DNA of 64,000 nucleotides, from NCBI RefSeq assembly GCF_040954835.1, contig NC_090697.1:17972001-18036000 (forward strand). Direction: 5' to 3'. Below, piece after piece: positions 51,301 through 63,289 of this stretch. The translations under genes and the position numbers were made by a program. Source of the stretch: Lepisosteus oculatus (lineage: Eukaryota; Chordata; Actinopteri; Semionotiformes; Lepisosteidae). The notes beneath the pieces were generated by a model that worked only from the letters and a program-made list of their open reading frames with translations, ran no database searches and was not told the origin of the DNA. Numbering within the stretch: position 1 is the first letter of the stretch; every line of letters begins with the position of its first letter.

Positions 51301-54300
51301 TTACTTTAAAATGTTTTTTTCCCCATATAGACAGTATTCTAACCTAGGGGTAGCCAGCTCTGGTTCTGGTGAGTTACATACTGTAGCTCAACATGTTATT
51401 CAGGTTTATACTATAACCATTGGTTGACTAATATCAGTAACTATATTCAGTAAATTTGTATGATCAAAGTAGGAAGTAACTAACTCAGTTAAGGACTGGC
51501 CAGCTTTGGTAATTTATGGTCCTGGGGTGTAAGGCGTTTCAGTTTCAAATGACTGCATTACCAGCTTAACTGATCAAAGTGCAGTTGCTCCATCTTCACA
51601 AACGACTAAACTAGCACAGCCCACAAAAGAGTGTGCCTCTCCAGGACCACTGTTGGAAACCTCTTTTCTAATATGTTAATAAATACTTACATAAATTGTC
51701 TTTTTTTTTTAGCAAAAGTCAAACCGCACCAGAGTGGAGTCACTTATTAAGTCCCTTTTAGATCTGGTTCCAAAAGGTAGGTCAGAAACTCTTTGAAGTC
51801 AAATAAAAGAAACAGTAATGGCCGGAATAAACTAAATCTTCAACCCTCCTGCCAACAGTACATGCCAGAAGCGCCACTTAGTGGCAGATTTGTGTGACAG
51901 AGTTTGTCATATATTCAGTGGAAAGCTTCTAACAAGCTCTGTTTTTTCCACTTGTCAGTGGGTGGGCGGATCAGAATCACACAGAGCTAAAACAGATTCC
52001 AGCTGTACAATTGTGAACTTACAATGTCCAGAAAAGAAGGTGTAACAGGAAAAAAAACATCTTTAGACGTCAAATAATTGAGTCATGTAGGCCTGGGTAA
52101 TGCATGTTTTATTTAGTAACACTTTTGTGTTGTGCATTACTGCATGAATTTAGCTAACTTTGTTATTTATTTCCAATTTAGTGTTTTTAGTGTTTTGGGA
52201 GAATATCAGTGCTCTATGTACCTAAATGTATTGTGAGTTACTAGTAAATTATAAAGGAAATTGTAGCAAATTAGAAGACTTATTAAAGGAAATAATGAAA
52301 TTAGAATGAAGATGACAATACATAGTTCGCTTCAGTAATTTTCATTTTTTCATTTTGTCCTTTAAACTTTCATTGTCTTAAAACAGACTCACTTGTTTCT
52401 GGAGATGTTCTGCACAACTATCTTCTCGTCCTCAAAGACATGGAAGTGCAACTGAGAAGTGTTTTAGACTTTTTACAGCAGCACATTCATCAGTTGGACC
52501 GACTAGGCCAATGTGATCCAATGCAACTGGACGAGAAAAAACACAGAGATGAAAAGCCAAATAAAGGCCAGCTAAATGCATGCCATGATTGTAATCAATC
52601 TCAGGTGGACCCCTGGACTCCTCCTCCCAATTCAGGCAAGTTTCTCAGCATAGCTCTTTCTTTGCATGCCAGTATTTTGCTGTATTGCAATATATTTAAT
52701 GCTACCTATAGTATATTCAGAAATCAGAATGCACTTTTTGAGTTGTGTATTTATCCAGTACACATTTATTCCAATCCATATATTTAAAATATCTTATAGC
52801 GCAAATACCACAGAAATAAAACATTTCAAATGTATTATAAAATACAAATTCAACACCTTATGGGCTAGGTTATAGATGCTGTTTTAGTGGAATATTGTTA
52901 ACAGTACGTAGATGGATTAGGTTTACAGTTCACATTGTAGTAATATGAGGGTTTTTAAGCTATTGGAGCAATTAGAAATTGGAACTTTAAATTGCTTAAA
53001 ATCCATTGAAACTAGAGCTGGGCACAGTCAGTCAAGCACTGAAAGAATTAAAATCAACAAATACAAAGTACTGTCAGTGATTCAGCTGAAAAAGTATAGT
53101 CACTAGGAATAACAACACCTAATAATTAAACATATCGGAAGGTATATTGGGTGTTTTAGTCACACTAAACTTGTCTTAACTCGCTTGGCTGAGGGCTAAC
53201 CTCCTGGTTAGAGGACGAGGAGGCTGGGACCCCCTTGCAGAGAGAGGAGTGACCAAGGGGCAGCTGCACAGGTGGAGATGGGGAGGAGGAGTGTTTTTAC
53301 AAGAGAAATTATGCCAGGAAGCATTGCAATTTACTGTCTGTCAGCTGTGATTGATTGAACATGACTCTTGTCGTGGCTCCTGAATGTTTGCTATGAACTC
53401 CATTAATCTGAAATATTTCCTGAAAAGGCAATCTTCAGCTTTAAATGTGCACTTTCCAAAACATAGGCATGGCTATAGATGGACTGTGTTATGGTTAGGA
53501 GTATGGTTAGGAGTATTCAAAAAGCCTCTGCCTGTTTGCTAAAGTTTATAGTCTTACTTGGAAGCAGGGCAGAGGTAGCTACATATCTCAGCAAGAAATG
53601 AGAAGGATTGCCGTATTATTTCATGGGCGATGAGGCACTGTTGCTAATTTAGTTGTGTTTTGGAGGAGAAAATAGCATGGCAAACATAACTCTAGGGCAG
53701 GTATTTGAAGCACTGTTCTACAGTATGTGCTGGGGCCTTGGTTAAAGATTAGAAAACTATTTCCAGCTGAAGAGCAAGGTTGGAAGATGCAGAAGGAAAG
53801 ATGATTAAAAAATACCACAACAAATATGTTTCCTACGATTGATTAAAATGTGGAAAAGTAGAAACATTGATCTTTAACAGAAGAAGCTTGTTGTCAAGTT
53901 CTTGGCGTTGGTTTGCAGTGCCTTGGATCTGCATAACTCCTGTGTACCAAAGAAGAACAGATATTATTTCTCTTCATGTAAGTAATTTGTCATGAATTCA
54001 GAAGATTTCTCTTTGGAATGAGAGTAGGTCTCTTCACTTTCCAAAATTAGATTGTAAATCAGTGATGAAATTTAAAATCCATTACAATGCATTCGCCAAG
54101 ATTACGTTTTAAGAAAAAATCCAGCATTAAAAAATACTTCTATTTTTTTCTAATTTAATGACACCACAGTAAACTATATCGCTAACTGCAAACATGGTAC
54201 ATGTGTATACAAAAACACATAATCATGTATTCTCATTAGTTAGATGGAGTTATGTGTACTATTGTTAACTGGCATAACGTTTTGTTCTTGTCACTGTTTT

Positions 54301-56078
54301 GAAAGTGAAAATAAGGATGTTTTCTACACTGTTTAATATAAATACATATTTAAATATAATATGTGTTGCAGATCAGAAATAACTATAATATTCTCTTTTT
54401 TTTAGTCTTTATTCCAACAGGTTATCCTGTCACAACTGGCTTGATATGATTCCTAGTTCTTATTTTAAGAATATAAAGTTAATTAGTGGAATGGAGGGCA
54501 TTTGGCCCGTGTGGCATTTTTGGTTGCTACTGTAGTACTGTAGCTAATTGGATTTTGATTTAAATTGGCAATTTCCATGTTATGAGTACACTAGCACTCT
54601 AATAGAAAAGAGCTGTCAACACCAAGCTGTAACACTTCTCTTTGTATTTTTGTAAATTCTCTTTGTATTTTTGGAAATGGTTAAAAACAACGCACAGAAG
54701 AAAATCAACAGAGCACAATATGAGAGTGAAGATTACTCAGGCATGGGTATTATTCCACAGAACTGCACCTGCATTTTCACTTTAAACCAGATACAGGATA
54801 TAAAAGAATGATCTTGAATGTGTTGAGTATATTCACAGGTTCAGGATTGGGTTCCAAACACAGTAAGGACCCAGTGAACTTGTTTTTTAATTAAAGTCTT
54901 AGAACCTTGAGTTGGAATTAATCAGTAACTAATGTTCCTTATTTTTTTCTGATTTTGTAAGTGTGCATATGTTTTCTAGTTTCAGATCTTGTGGTTGAAA
55001 CTCTTCGTACTCACTACATACTGGGTGCAGAGAAGGCTTTTGTTAGCAAGCTCAGCCAGCATCTCACCAACTTTGCAATAAGAGTGCTGACAAAAGGCTA
55101 TGAAAATACCTCTGGTAATGCGGTGCTGGTCTTCTGCCCTGTACACTCCCGAGTTGGGGCCGATATTGAAGAAGCAACCAAGAAGATTCCCAGTAAGTAG
55201 TTCCCATGTACTTAGGAAAAATATAAATCTGAAAAAAAAATTGAAAGTATAATTTTACAGTATTTTATTCATAAAATATATTAAAACTCTTTTACGATCT
55301 AGTACAACGTATTTCCAGTATAATGTATTTGGTTATATACTACAATATATTTTATTAATGTGTAAATTATCGCCATTTTTATTTTCCACTTCCCTGGTTC
55401 AGTTTTCGGTTCCTCAATTTTTATATAACTCAGAGCTTAAGTAGCATAACTTTACATACAACTCGGAAGCAACCCTTTCTCAGCTGTTGCTCAGAATATG
55501 AATACATAGAGAGGATTAGCATTCACTTTATTTTAATCAGGAGATCATCTTGACAGGCAGCCCTGTTTATTTACAAGGAAATGTTGACAGTCACCTGGAC
55601 CTTACCTTCAGAAGCTAGACATTTGGTTCATGATACATAGTAACTTAACCTTTAATTTGTTCAGGTAATTTGTGAAAAGGCAAAGAGCACAATACAAATT
55701 CTACAAATTTGTTCAATACGAGAAATTTTGTTTGCATGTGACATTTGCAAAATTGCACTTTAAAACTTTACATTGTTGACACATTGGCAAGCAGACTCTG
55801 ATCTAAAGAACACCTGGGGTGGCACATAGATGGAATTCACTGCTTGTACTCTAAAACGCTTCTTCTTTCCAACAGCAAATAAAAATGCCGTCCTGGTGGT
55901 GATGCACCATACTCACGATCCAAACCGGGTTTTGTCTGAGAGCAGCAGGCTGGTGAACAGGACTAATATAGTGGAGACTGTGGACTGCCTGTTCCATGAG
56001 ACTGTGGGATTACTGGAGTGTGAAGTGAATACCCAAGCCATAGTGAAAGTCAGTTCTGCATTGCAAAAATACCTGTGA
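42336..56078 (+). CDS. Unidentified seven-exon protein gene, 306 residues
   Basis: Exons: 42336-42347, 46514-46571, 47395-47516, 51713-51776, 52387-52635, 54980-55192, 55876-56078. They join with matching phases (0,1,0,1,1,1) to 921 nt ending TGA. The 12-nt first exon (MSNK) is the least certain. Residues 24-64 hold LLTLTRQDLNELLPGPTNFQ then IRRKIMDFI, with the look of a small helical SAM- or death-fold-like domain. Residues 87-130 are leucine-rich with possible heptads (FLQQHIHQLDRL). A low-complexity polar linker rich in His/Lys/Asn precedes WTPPPNS. The C-terminal 140 residues look like an alpha/beta domain (AVLVFCPVHSRVGADIEEAT; AVLVVMHHTHDP; VETVDCLFHETVGLLEC). No signal peptide or membrane segment is seen. 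I do not recognise the family and assign no function. The fifth intron has a GC donor (TCAG/GCAAGT). Exon 6 has tandem acceptors 6 nt apart. Confidence 0.8.
42348..45150. other. First intron of the unidentified gene (left part)
   Basis: Non-coding, AT-rich. The 82-codon plus-strand frame at 43,232-43,480 has no recognisable features and no usable splice acceptor in phase, so I do not count it as an exon. Confidence 0.5.
45159..45620 (-). mobile_element. SINE3: 5S-rRNA-derived SINE, 3'-truncated
   Basis: Minus-strand copy of the family at 40,063. The 5S-like head is at the right (about 45,520-45,618: 'gaagctaagcaggtgtcagcc', 'gatgggaggcctcctggga'), and the central domain follows toward the left. 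It stops at the 'ggtggtggtgg' stretch without the 'aaagcactttgagtgg' tail. Confidence 0.88.
46995..47335 (-). mobile_element. tRNA SINE with RTE-like tail, full-length
   Basis: In reverse orientation. The left end 'ttttctaaatcactttatccaagtcagggtcgcggtggacccggagcc' is the 3' end. The middle includes 'gtctttgaactgtgggaggaaacc'. The right end has box B (GGGTTCAATTTTTGG) and the decayed head 'gcattagctttgctgcattgcagcg'. It lies just before exon 3 of the unidentified gene. Confidence 0.82.
48270..49930 (+). mobile_element. Pogo/Tigger-type (Jerky/CENP-B-like) transposase fossil
   Basis: In-order remnants of a full transposase can be read across several frames: an N-terminal helix-turn-helix (REINVGTSTLYNIEALKANLF near 48,390-48,445), VLFEWFSQTVLEEAAF (near 48,540), LIEKARV near 48,600, YRLDVPGEKKSTDREAAEKL and KLVDEQGLILKKISNA (CENP-B-type helix-turn-helix and the lead into the first catalytic residue), then LFLNNCQVHPPDKELVSGN (second aspartate changed to Asn), LQERVYEAT, and DVLVNIAFVWNHVKNK. 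A gap with lost homology at about 48,790-49,010 removes part of the catalytic core. Stops and shifts are plentiful, so it is dead. It lies in the same sense in the third intron of the unidentified gene. Confidence 0.82.
50520..50998 (+). mobile_element. LINE 3' end (ORF2 C-terminus and tail)
   Basis: Same family as at 12,990. Residues LDRLRKSSKK, AKGRDLFSLEPRLLREELIQ and ACKILMSIDG correspond to the L..VQRR, L.L.SLE.RRLRGD.I..YKI..GID region. The tail 'ggctgaaaggcctgctagtttgcatcctttcatattttcttag' matches the family end. Confidence 0.7.
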
Positions 56079-56677
56079 AACATGAAAAGTCATTTTGAAC
56101 CATAGGAAAGAGCACCTCTGATGGTAAGATACCAACCACTAAATACACGTGTAAAAAGTTCAGAAAATGCAAACATTTACACTTTCCCCTGATGAAACGG
56201 GGTTTCCAAAATGAATGCAATGCTTATCAAGACTTAACATTTTCCAGTTCCCTGTTTAAGGGGAGCTACTGTATAATCCCGCATGTTTTTTAGGCATTGT
56301 AGTTGTGTAGCATCCTCTTATCACTTGCACAAGACCTGGAAAAAAAAGTGAAGTACAATCAAATACAGCCAGTGAAGGGGCAGCTTAATCAGTCAGCAGC
56401 TGGCTTATGCAGCAATACTTTTCTTGACCAGAGCGACTGCCATGGAAAGAGAAGGCCTGCGTAGCGCAGCTCAGTGGTTCTCTTTTACCAAGAACACGAA
56501 AGATAGTGTTTACTACAACATAACCAGTCACAAGCAAACATGAGCTCTTGGTCAGTGATTAAACACATTTTGGGCTATGTGAATTCTGTTACTAAACAAA
56601 ACAAAAAGTCAATAGAAAGGGTAAAACAGTCAAGCCATAAAACAACTAAGTCATGAACTGAATCACAGCCAAATGTG

Positions 56678-56683
56678 AAATAA
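56678..56683 (+). terminator. Candidate polyadenylation signal of the unidentified gene
   Basis: AATAAA about 600 bases after the stop codon in a plausible 3' untranslated region. It is a motif match only. Confidence 0.35.
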
Positions 56684-56689
56684 AGAAGC

Positions 56690-57990
56690 ACTGAAATAAT
56701 AGGGATCCACATCTTGAATGGAAAGATAACTAAAACTCTATACATTTTATCTTACAACCCTTAACAAAGATTTTCAAAATGAACGCAATGCTTACCTAAC
56801 ATTTTCCAGGTCTCTGTTCACTGAGCATTTTTGTACTTACTGCAGTTTGATTGCAGTACATCTTTTTCAGCTACAAAGGGGGAAACGTGGAAAAAAGAAA
56901 GTATATACCATACTGTACTAAGTGAATAAGAAAAGCCAGAGGGTAAGCAAACCAAGAAAGGTTTCGAGACTCAAACACAGTGTTATGTGTGTGTTGCCTG
57001 ACATTTTACAACTTTTTACATTGTATGAGTATTGTATGCCTTTAAAAAGGCAGCTGTTCATTCACAGTCTTCTTTTTCTCCAACTGAGTCCATTCCATAT
57101 AGAAATTATATTAACAATATTAACACTTAAGACTATGGGCACTTCTCTAGGATTGACTAAAATGCATATACCAGACATTCATGTAATATTTTTTTGTATA
57201 CTATAATCAGAAATTGCACATTATGTAACATTTTTCATTTCTGTGCCAAGCTCAGTTTCGATATAAATCCCTTTCTGAAAATGAACTGAAAATCAGTCAT
57301 TATGTATTTGTATCTAAACGGGCGTTCCTCACCAAGTGATTGGACATCCGTAGAGCTTTTCACAGGCTTTTGCCCTTTTATATGCACATACTTCACAACT
57401 AACCCATCTATGGTTAAAGAAAGCTATATAAACTGTGCCAAATAATATGTATTTACAGTACTACTTACTTGGAGACATAAGACTCAAGAACTCAACTTGT
57501 TCATTTTTCGTCACAATAATTTTATTTTAATGAGCTCTTATACTGTACAAAAGCTCACACTTTGCAGAACAAATTTTTCCGCTAGGGCACCAGAACTTAA
57601 TCTGTAATCACTGCATTTCAAATTAATGTCACCCACCCTATTCCATTCCATTCTCTAAACAAATTTACTCCCACCCTTCAATACAAAAAACATGTTCTGC
57701 AATCACTTTACAATCAATCGTTGCTTAAATGAAAAACACAGCAATCTCAATATTTTACATTCCAGCAGAATTTCTCTGTGAAGAATCACCTACAGCACAA
57801 CACCTGAGCAGGGTGCTCACTGCATTTAAACAGGAGACAGGAACAGAAACACATTGTTCAAAAAGTCATGGAACAGGGAGGAATGAACAGAAGCAATCTA
57901 CAGTATATATCAAATGGTTTTTAAATCAGATAGGGATTTTTTTTTTAAATGGTGCTTTTTTTTTAATAGCAGTGTTGACCATTCTGCACA
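56690..57990. other. Gene-free stretch
   Basis: AT-rich with no exon I can support. The minus-strand signals near 57,515-57,530 (TTTTATTTTAATGAGC) could be a polyadenylation region but no gene is visible beside it. Confidence 0.45.
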
Positions 57991-57999
57991 GTGTTACTG

Positions 58000-58275
58000 C
58001 ATGAACACCTACCCATCCTTTGCCAGAAAATGGCTTGTCCTGGTGAGAGCTGAGGCAGCCCAGAGCCCCTCCCAGAAGCACAGGGCTGCTGTCCATCTCA
58101 GGGCCACCAGGAAAGGGATGATTTCGGGAGGTGGGAGCAAACCAGAGCACCTGGAGAAACTCCACACAATCCCAGGGGGAGCAAGCACATTCCACACAGG
58201 AGCCCAATCTGGAACTGAACCCAGGACCTAACAGCTGTGAGGCAATATCAACATGCCATTAAGCTGTCCTACTGC
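58000..58275 (-). mobile_element. Diverged tRNA SINE with RTE-like body
   Basis: Shares 'gggagcaaaccagagcacctggagaaactccacac', 'ctggaactgaacccaggacc' (box B in reverse) and 'gctgtgaggcaatatcaacatgcc' with the family at 46,995. Both the head and the 3' end are decayed. Confidence 0.6.
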
Positions 58276-58279
58276 ATAA

Positions 58280-61200
58280 AGAATCCCCAAAACTGTAATT
58301 TCAGTAATAGTTACTGTACTAAGAGTAAGTTTTTTAAGCAGGGGATATAGCAAAATAATATAAATTCCCTTTGGAAAAACTAGGGCTGTCTACTGCTTGC
58401 CACTGTTCCCGAGTAGTGGTGCTTTTGTTTTCCTTTATACATTGAAACTGGGGGCAACGGAGTTTGCTGAATTCCACATTTCAATGTCTTAGAAAACTGG
58501 GAAAACATGCTTGTGGTTGCAAACCATCTCATTCCTCTTCATACCCCAGGAGATATGTTATAATCCTTAGTTTCACAGGGATTGCACAATTACTTTTTTA
58601 AAGATAAAAAACACAAGTGCCTAATCAATCACCTGACATTGTGTTAATCAATGTTTACACAGAATGCCATTTGGAGGTTTTTTATTTTCTTTGTGGGACC
58701 CATGTCTGCAGTGTGCAATAGTGATAACTGAAAAGGTGTACTGTACTGGTAGCAATGTAGAAAGCAGTACTGTAACTGCAGCTACACAAACACAATTTTA
58801 CATTATGGTGCTACCATTGACTTTTACAGCTGTCTAGGCAAGCAGTAGCATTTAATTCAAACATCACAAAGCACATTTTATTTTAGCCAAAAAACCCATA
58901 GGGAGACCTCACGTCTTATACCCATCGGAAGTGACATCAGATAACATGATTGAAAGTACTGTTTAACATTAAAGCTGCTTAAATTGCTTGTTTTGTGGCT
59001 CCATACATGTCCCTTCATGAAAATATCCTAACATTAGTTTATAGGAATGACATACTGTACTTGTCCCTCACACCCAACTAAAAACAAAGCTTTGCAAGAA
59101 ACAATCAAGTTTGATTATCTGTACTTTATGTATGTAAAAAGGAAACCGTATGTATTGCCATTAAGATTGCTTCATTATTGTTTGTACATAGTAATGATAA
59201 CTGTGTAAAAAGATAACCCCTTAAAAGCAGCTCTCGCTTATATTACTAGCAAATAGAGGCAAAATGCTCAAAGTCTTTCAGATGCCTTAGACTGCCTTGT
59301 GTATATCTGTGACAGCACACTAATCCTCTAACTAGCTGCATTTAAATCCCAAAAATTTGAACCAGAAAAATGTGGTGCTTCACTGTAGAGATGCTTAATT
59401 GGCCTCTCTACCAGTCTTTGTCATTGCACAGAGCCAGATGAGCCTTCAGATGTGCCTGTAAAAAATCAGGGAGCCATTACCTCCTGAGAACAAATGCTTG
59501 TACATACACAAGCAGAGCTAAGCATTGCGTAACTTAATTGATAGAATGAAAGTGTACTGGGCCTCTAGTGCAATAAAAAGATTTCTAATATACTGGTGAC
59601 TATGCATTGCAAATGTGGCAGTTAATGGGGTTAACTTTGGATGTAAAATAAAATGGAGCATATCTGTAGACATTTGTAAGCATTTTAAAGTTGTGCAAAT
59701 GCATGTAAAGCTTTTGAATATGTACATTGATTACTTTAAGTGTTCAGAAAAATGTTAATTGTAATTGGTGTGCTGACTGTGTCTATGTTCCCTGGATGAG
59801 CTTGTGCTAACCTTTTGCTATTTTGCACTTTAATCGCCAAATCGCAGAGTGCATTTTGATTAGTATTTTTTACTAGGGAATTATTTTGAGACTTGTTCCT
59901 TAGAAAGCAACATTAACGAAGCATCCACAAGCTAATCAGCCATGTTGTTGAGGCTGATGCACCATCTTAATTTAAGAATCAGCTGAAATCCTTAGATCAA
60001 TCATCTAGTGACGTCCATATGGGTCCCTCTCGTTTGTAGTTATTTTTATATACATACTAATTTTAAAGTGGTATAAGAATACCAAATTACATAGTGTGAA
60101 TCTAGAAATAACGCATTCCCACAGAGTAGTTCAGTTTTTGCTACTAAAAGGGATAACATAAGTGTTTTGGTGCTACACAGACCTACTCCTCAAAATTAAA
60201 AAAAAATCCAGATTAACAGATTTAGTAAAGTAACAGGTTTACTAGTACACTAGAAGTACATTTAATTAGCAGTAGGCAAACCACAGACCAGTGTTACTGA
60301 AGAACAACCTTTTCAATTATGACGCAAGTTAAGTCTATTTACAATTTTATTTGAATACTTTACTTCTAGCAAATGGAGTTTTATATCTAACTTTTTAAAT
60401 TAAAGTCAAACTTCTGTTAATTATAACAGCAGCCATCTCAGGATTGAATCTTTCTAATCTCTGCAATCCATTATCTCATTTGACAAAAGGCAGATCTGTC
60501 TTGTCTATACAGTACAGTAAATTCTAGTAATTTCATGTTCATCATTGTCCAGTTCCTAAGAAAACAGCCCTTTAATATCAAATATCTTTCAAAGAAAAAA
60601 GAAACAGTACAGTTTACAAATTTTATTTCTCAGTACAATAGTATTTTTAACAACTAACAAATACACAACCCTGCACCAATCGCTTTTGATGACATGACAG
60701 TGAGGAAAAGCGACAGGAGGTTAACACAACAGGCTTTTAAAACCCAGTGAAAGTATCTAAACAAATTCCTATTTCAAGCAGGTATTAAAATTAAAAAAGA
60801 AAGGCAGTCTCTAGAAATAAAAAAAAGATCAAATTCACCTTCTGATTTCCAAGACACCCCCCCAGGAAAAATAAACATTCAGGAATCTGGGACTTCCTTC
60901 AGCGAGCCTCGGACAATTCTCCAGATGCAAATGTAAAGTATTCAAATGGACGATGACATTAAAACAGGTTCTGTTCCACTTTTTTTTCCTGCCTAAAGGA
61001 ATTATCTTGTTTGTTAACCCAGAACTGATGTTGTGCGTGTAGTACAAGAATGTCTTGTTAAAATACAAATCAAATGCCTCATGTACATGCCTGTAAATAC
61101 AGTATCATGGCTCTGTCTTTTTTCTCTATGTCTTTTCTGATGATGACAGATAATGTTTACACAGGCCAGCATTTATTCAGACACCTAAATACTGTACTTT

Positions 61201-61719
61201 AGGATGTACTAGAAAAAAATTCAGTAGTAAATCAATCGTTTACCTTAATACGAACCATTTAAAATGTTTTGGCGTTCAGCAGTTAAATGTGTTTCAATGC
61301 ATCTACAAAAGATGATAACCAGTTACCACGCTCAAGTTCATGTTACAGAGTGGCTTCACTTCACCTCATAATGCATTTTCTGGCACATTCCTATAACCTC
61401 AATTACTGCTCTCCTGCCATCTCAATAACACATTTTAATCCTCCTACCAAACCTTTCTTGCAAAACAGATGTGTAGATATGGGTTACATTCTTTTATGAA
61501 ACTGAATCGAGTATCAAAGTGATAACTGGAGCTGAATGCAAAGTGTACTTTTTAAAATGAATACAGCAGGAATTTCGGAAAAAACCTGGGAAAAAGTGCC
61601 CTTGGTACATTCAACTGACAAGAAAAGCAGCATGGCAGGGCGCAAGAAAATTCCAGATGTGCCCACAGTTCCATTTCCTGCGATATTTCATTCTCTTTTC
61701 GAAATGTTTGGCTTCACAG
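58280..61719. other. Gene-free stretch, includes likely 3' UTR of the COQ8 gene
   Basis: No coding exon seen. The right part, next to 61,720, should contain the minus-strand COQ8 3' untranslated region. AATAAA hexamers on that strand occur at 61,172-61,177 and 60,622-60,627, and either could be used. Confidence 0.45.
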
Positions 61720-63059
61720 TCATTGGCTTGGTCCTTTTTTCCGTTCACTCCAGTACTTCTTGTAGGCTTCCTCGAACATGTGCTTGCAGCTGATTCTCGC
61801 TTTGAGCCGGGAGCAGATGAGGAAGGAGCCGCCCATTTTGCGGTGCAGAGAATAGGTCTCCTCAGGAGGAGGGGTCAGCCGCTGCTTCAGCATCACGGGG
61901 ATGAGGTTGTGGATGCGCTGGGTGGTGCTCTGGGAGCCAAAGTCAAAGGGCTTGTCCTCGGAAAAGGCTTCTCCCAGGATCATCACTGCATCCACATGGG
62001 CATTCTCCATAGCCTGGTTCAACACAGAATCAGAGGCCATTTGCCATGTTGGTTTTTGCACATTTGTTGGCAGCGTTAAGAAACCTGGTCACATTCAGGG
62101 GTCTATGGAAGCACTTTAAAAATCTTAAACTCAACCTCATCTCAGACCCCGAGGTTGTGTTTTATTTGGTTTTACAAAAGTGATGCAGATTAAGCAGAAA
62201 AAATACAAATCCAGCCCTGACATACAGTATTATGATGCAAGATCAACACCGAATGTTGGCTACAACTCAGACAGGCAATCCAGCTCGCCTGAACTTAGAA
62301 GGAGCTGGTGTAAACGAGGCATGTGATACCCAACTTAACAGCAAGTAATCTGGATGGAAACAACAACTACAAACTACTGGATGCAAGATGGAAAGGGAGT
62401 TAATTGTGTTTACGTACAATGTACTGATGTTGACAAAGGACAAAAAGATGGGATAAAAGAAAATGTTTTCAAAAGTTTAAGTGCCCTGTTGGTTTTAAAA
62501 ATGTGTAACGGTTTAATCTTTTTAAAACCTAGATTTTCAAACGGATAAAAAATGAAGCCTCGTGTTCTCCAACGTGGTGTTCTAACCCAATCTGATTTGT
62601 TGCTCGGCAGTTTTGCTATACAGCTACTAACCACTACCTTACAAACATCAAAATTTGACAGGTTTACAACAGGCTTGCTTTGATGTTACACGGTAACACA
62701 GAGCTGTAACACACAATACAGGAGCTCTGAGGAAAATTCTGAAATAAAAGAATTTCTACAAAATTATTTTTTAAAGATTTAAATAATACTAGCAGCTTTT
62801 GAAAAGGAAAACTCATCCAGCAATTCTCACCTTTGTTTCGTATCCAGTGAGAAACTTCATCTCTACTGATTTTTCTAGAACCCGCTGTCGATTCCCATCT
62901 GCTGCTGCTTTGATGACCTAGAGAATTAAATAAACCAGGATTACATTTGATCTGAATGTGTATTCTTCTCATCTCTAATGTGCGTGGTCTCACCTCAATG
63001 TAGACATCAGTAAAGTCCAAATCAAAACCCCTTGTAGCTCCAAAATCTAGGAGTGCAAC
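61720..63059 (-). CDS. coq8: COQ8 (ADCK3/ADCK4) UbiB-family atypical kinase, last three coding exons
   Basis: Exons, 5' to 3': 63059-62994, 62917-62831, 62013-61720 (TGA), all in phase 0 and GT-AG. Together they give 148 residues, the C-terminal quarter of a roughly 500-650-residue protein whose start lies beyond position 64,000. The first exon starts [20 protein letters not shown] and contains the DFG-like metal-binding motif of the UbiB kinase-like fold. The second has KAAADGNR and KFLTGYETK. The third has [52 protein letters not shown] and [14 protein letters not shown]8 proteins act in the mitochondrial matrix, where ATPase activity supports the coenzyme Q biosynthesis complex. YIE, KAAADG and MILGE look like COQ8B; the '[14 protein letters not shown]' and 'MGGSFLIC' parts look like COQ8A. 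I therefore do not fix the paralogue. Other candidate exons upstream in 63,060-64,000 were not found. Confidence 0.95.
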
Positions 63060-63289
63060 CTGCAAGGAACAAAAAAAAAAGAAAATGTTATGAAAAACAT
63101 CATTCTTTAAGTTTCGTAGTAGGACCTTTAGAAATATATATTTTTTAAATGGTTTCATGACAATGCAACTCTGCATTGTAAATGTTAATGGTATTAACAA
63201 TAAACTTCAGTATCGTGGAGGTACAAAGACAAATACCACTCTCTTTGAACTGAATGTTTTTTAGAAATGGATATTGCATGCAAACAATG

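Noticed and set aside
57914..58231. 105- and 93-codon frames on both strands
   Set aside because: Both cover the diverged SINE at 58,000-58,275.
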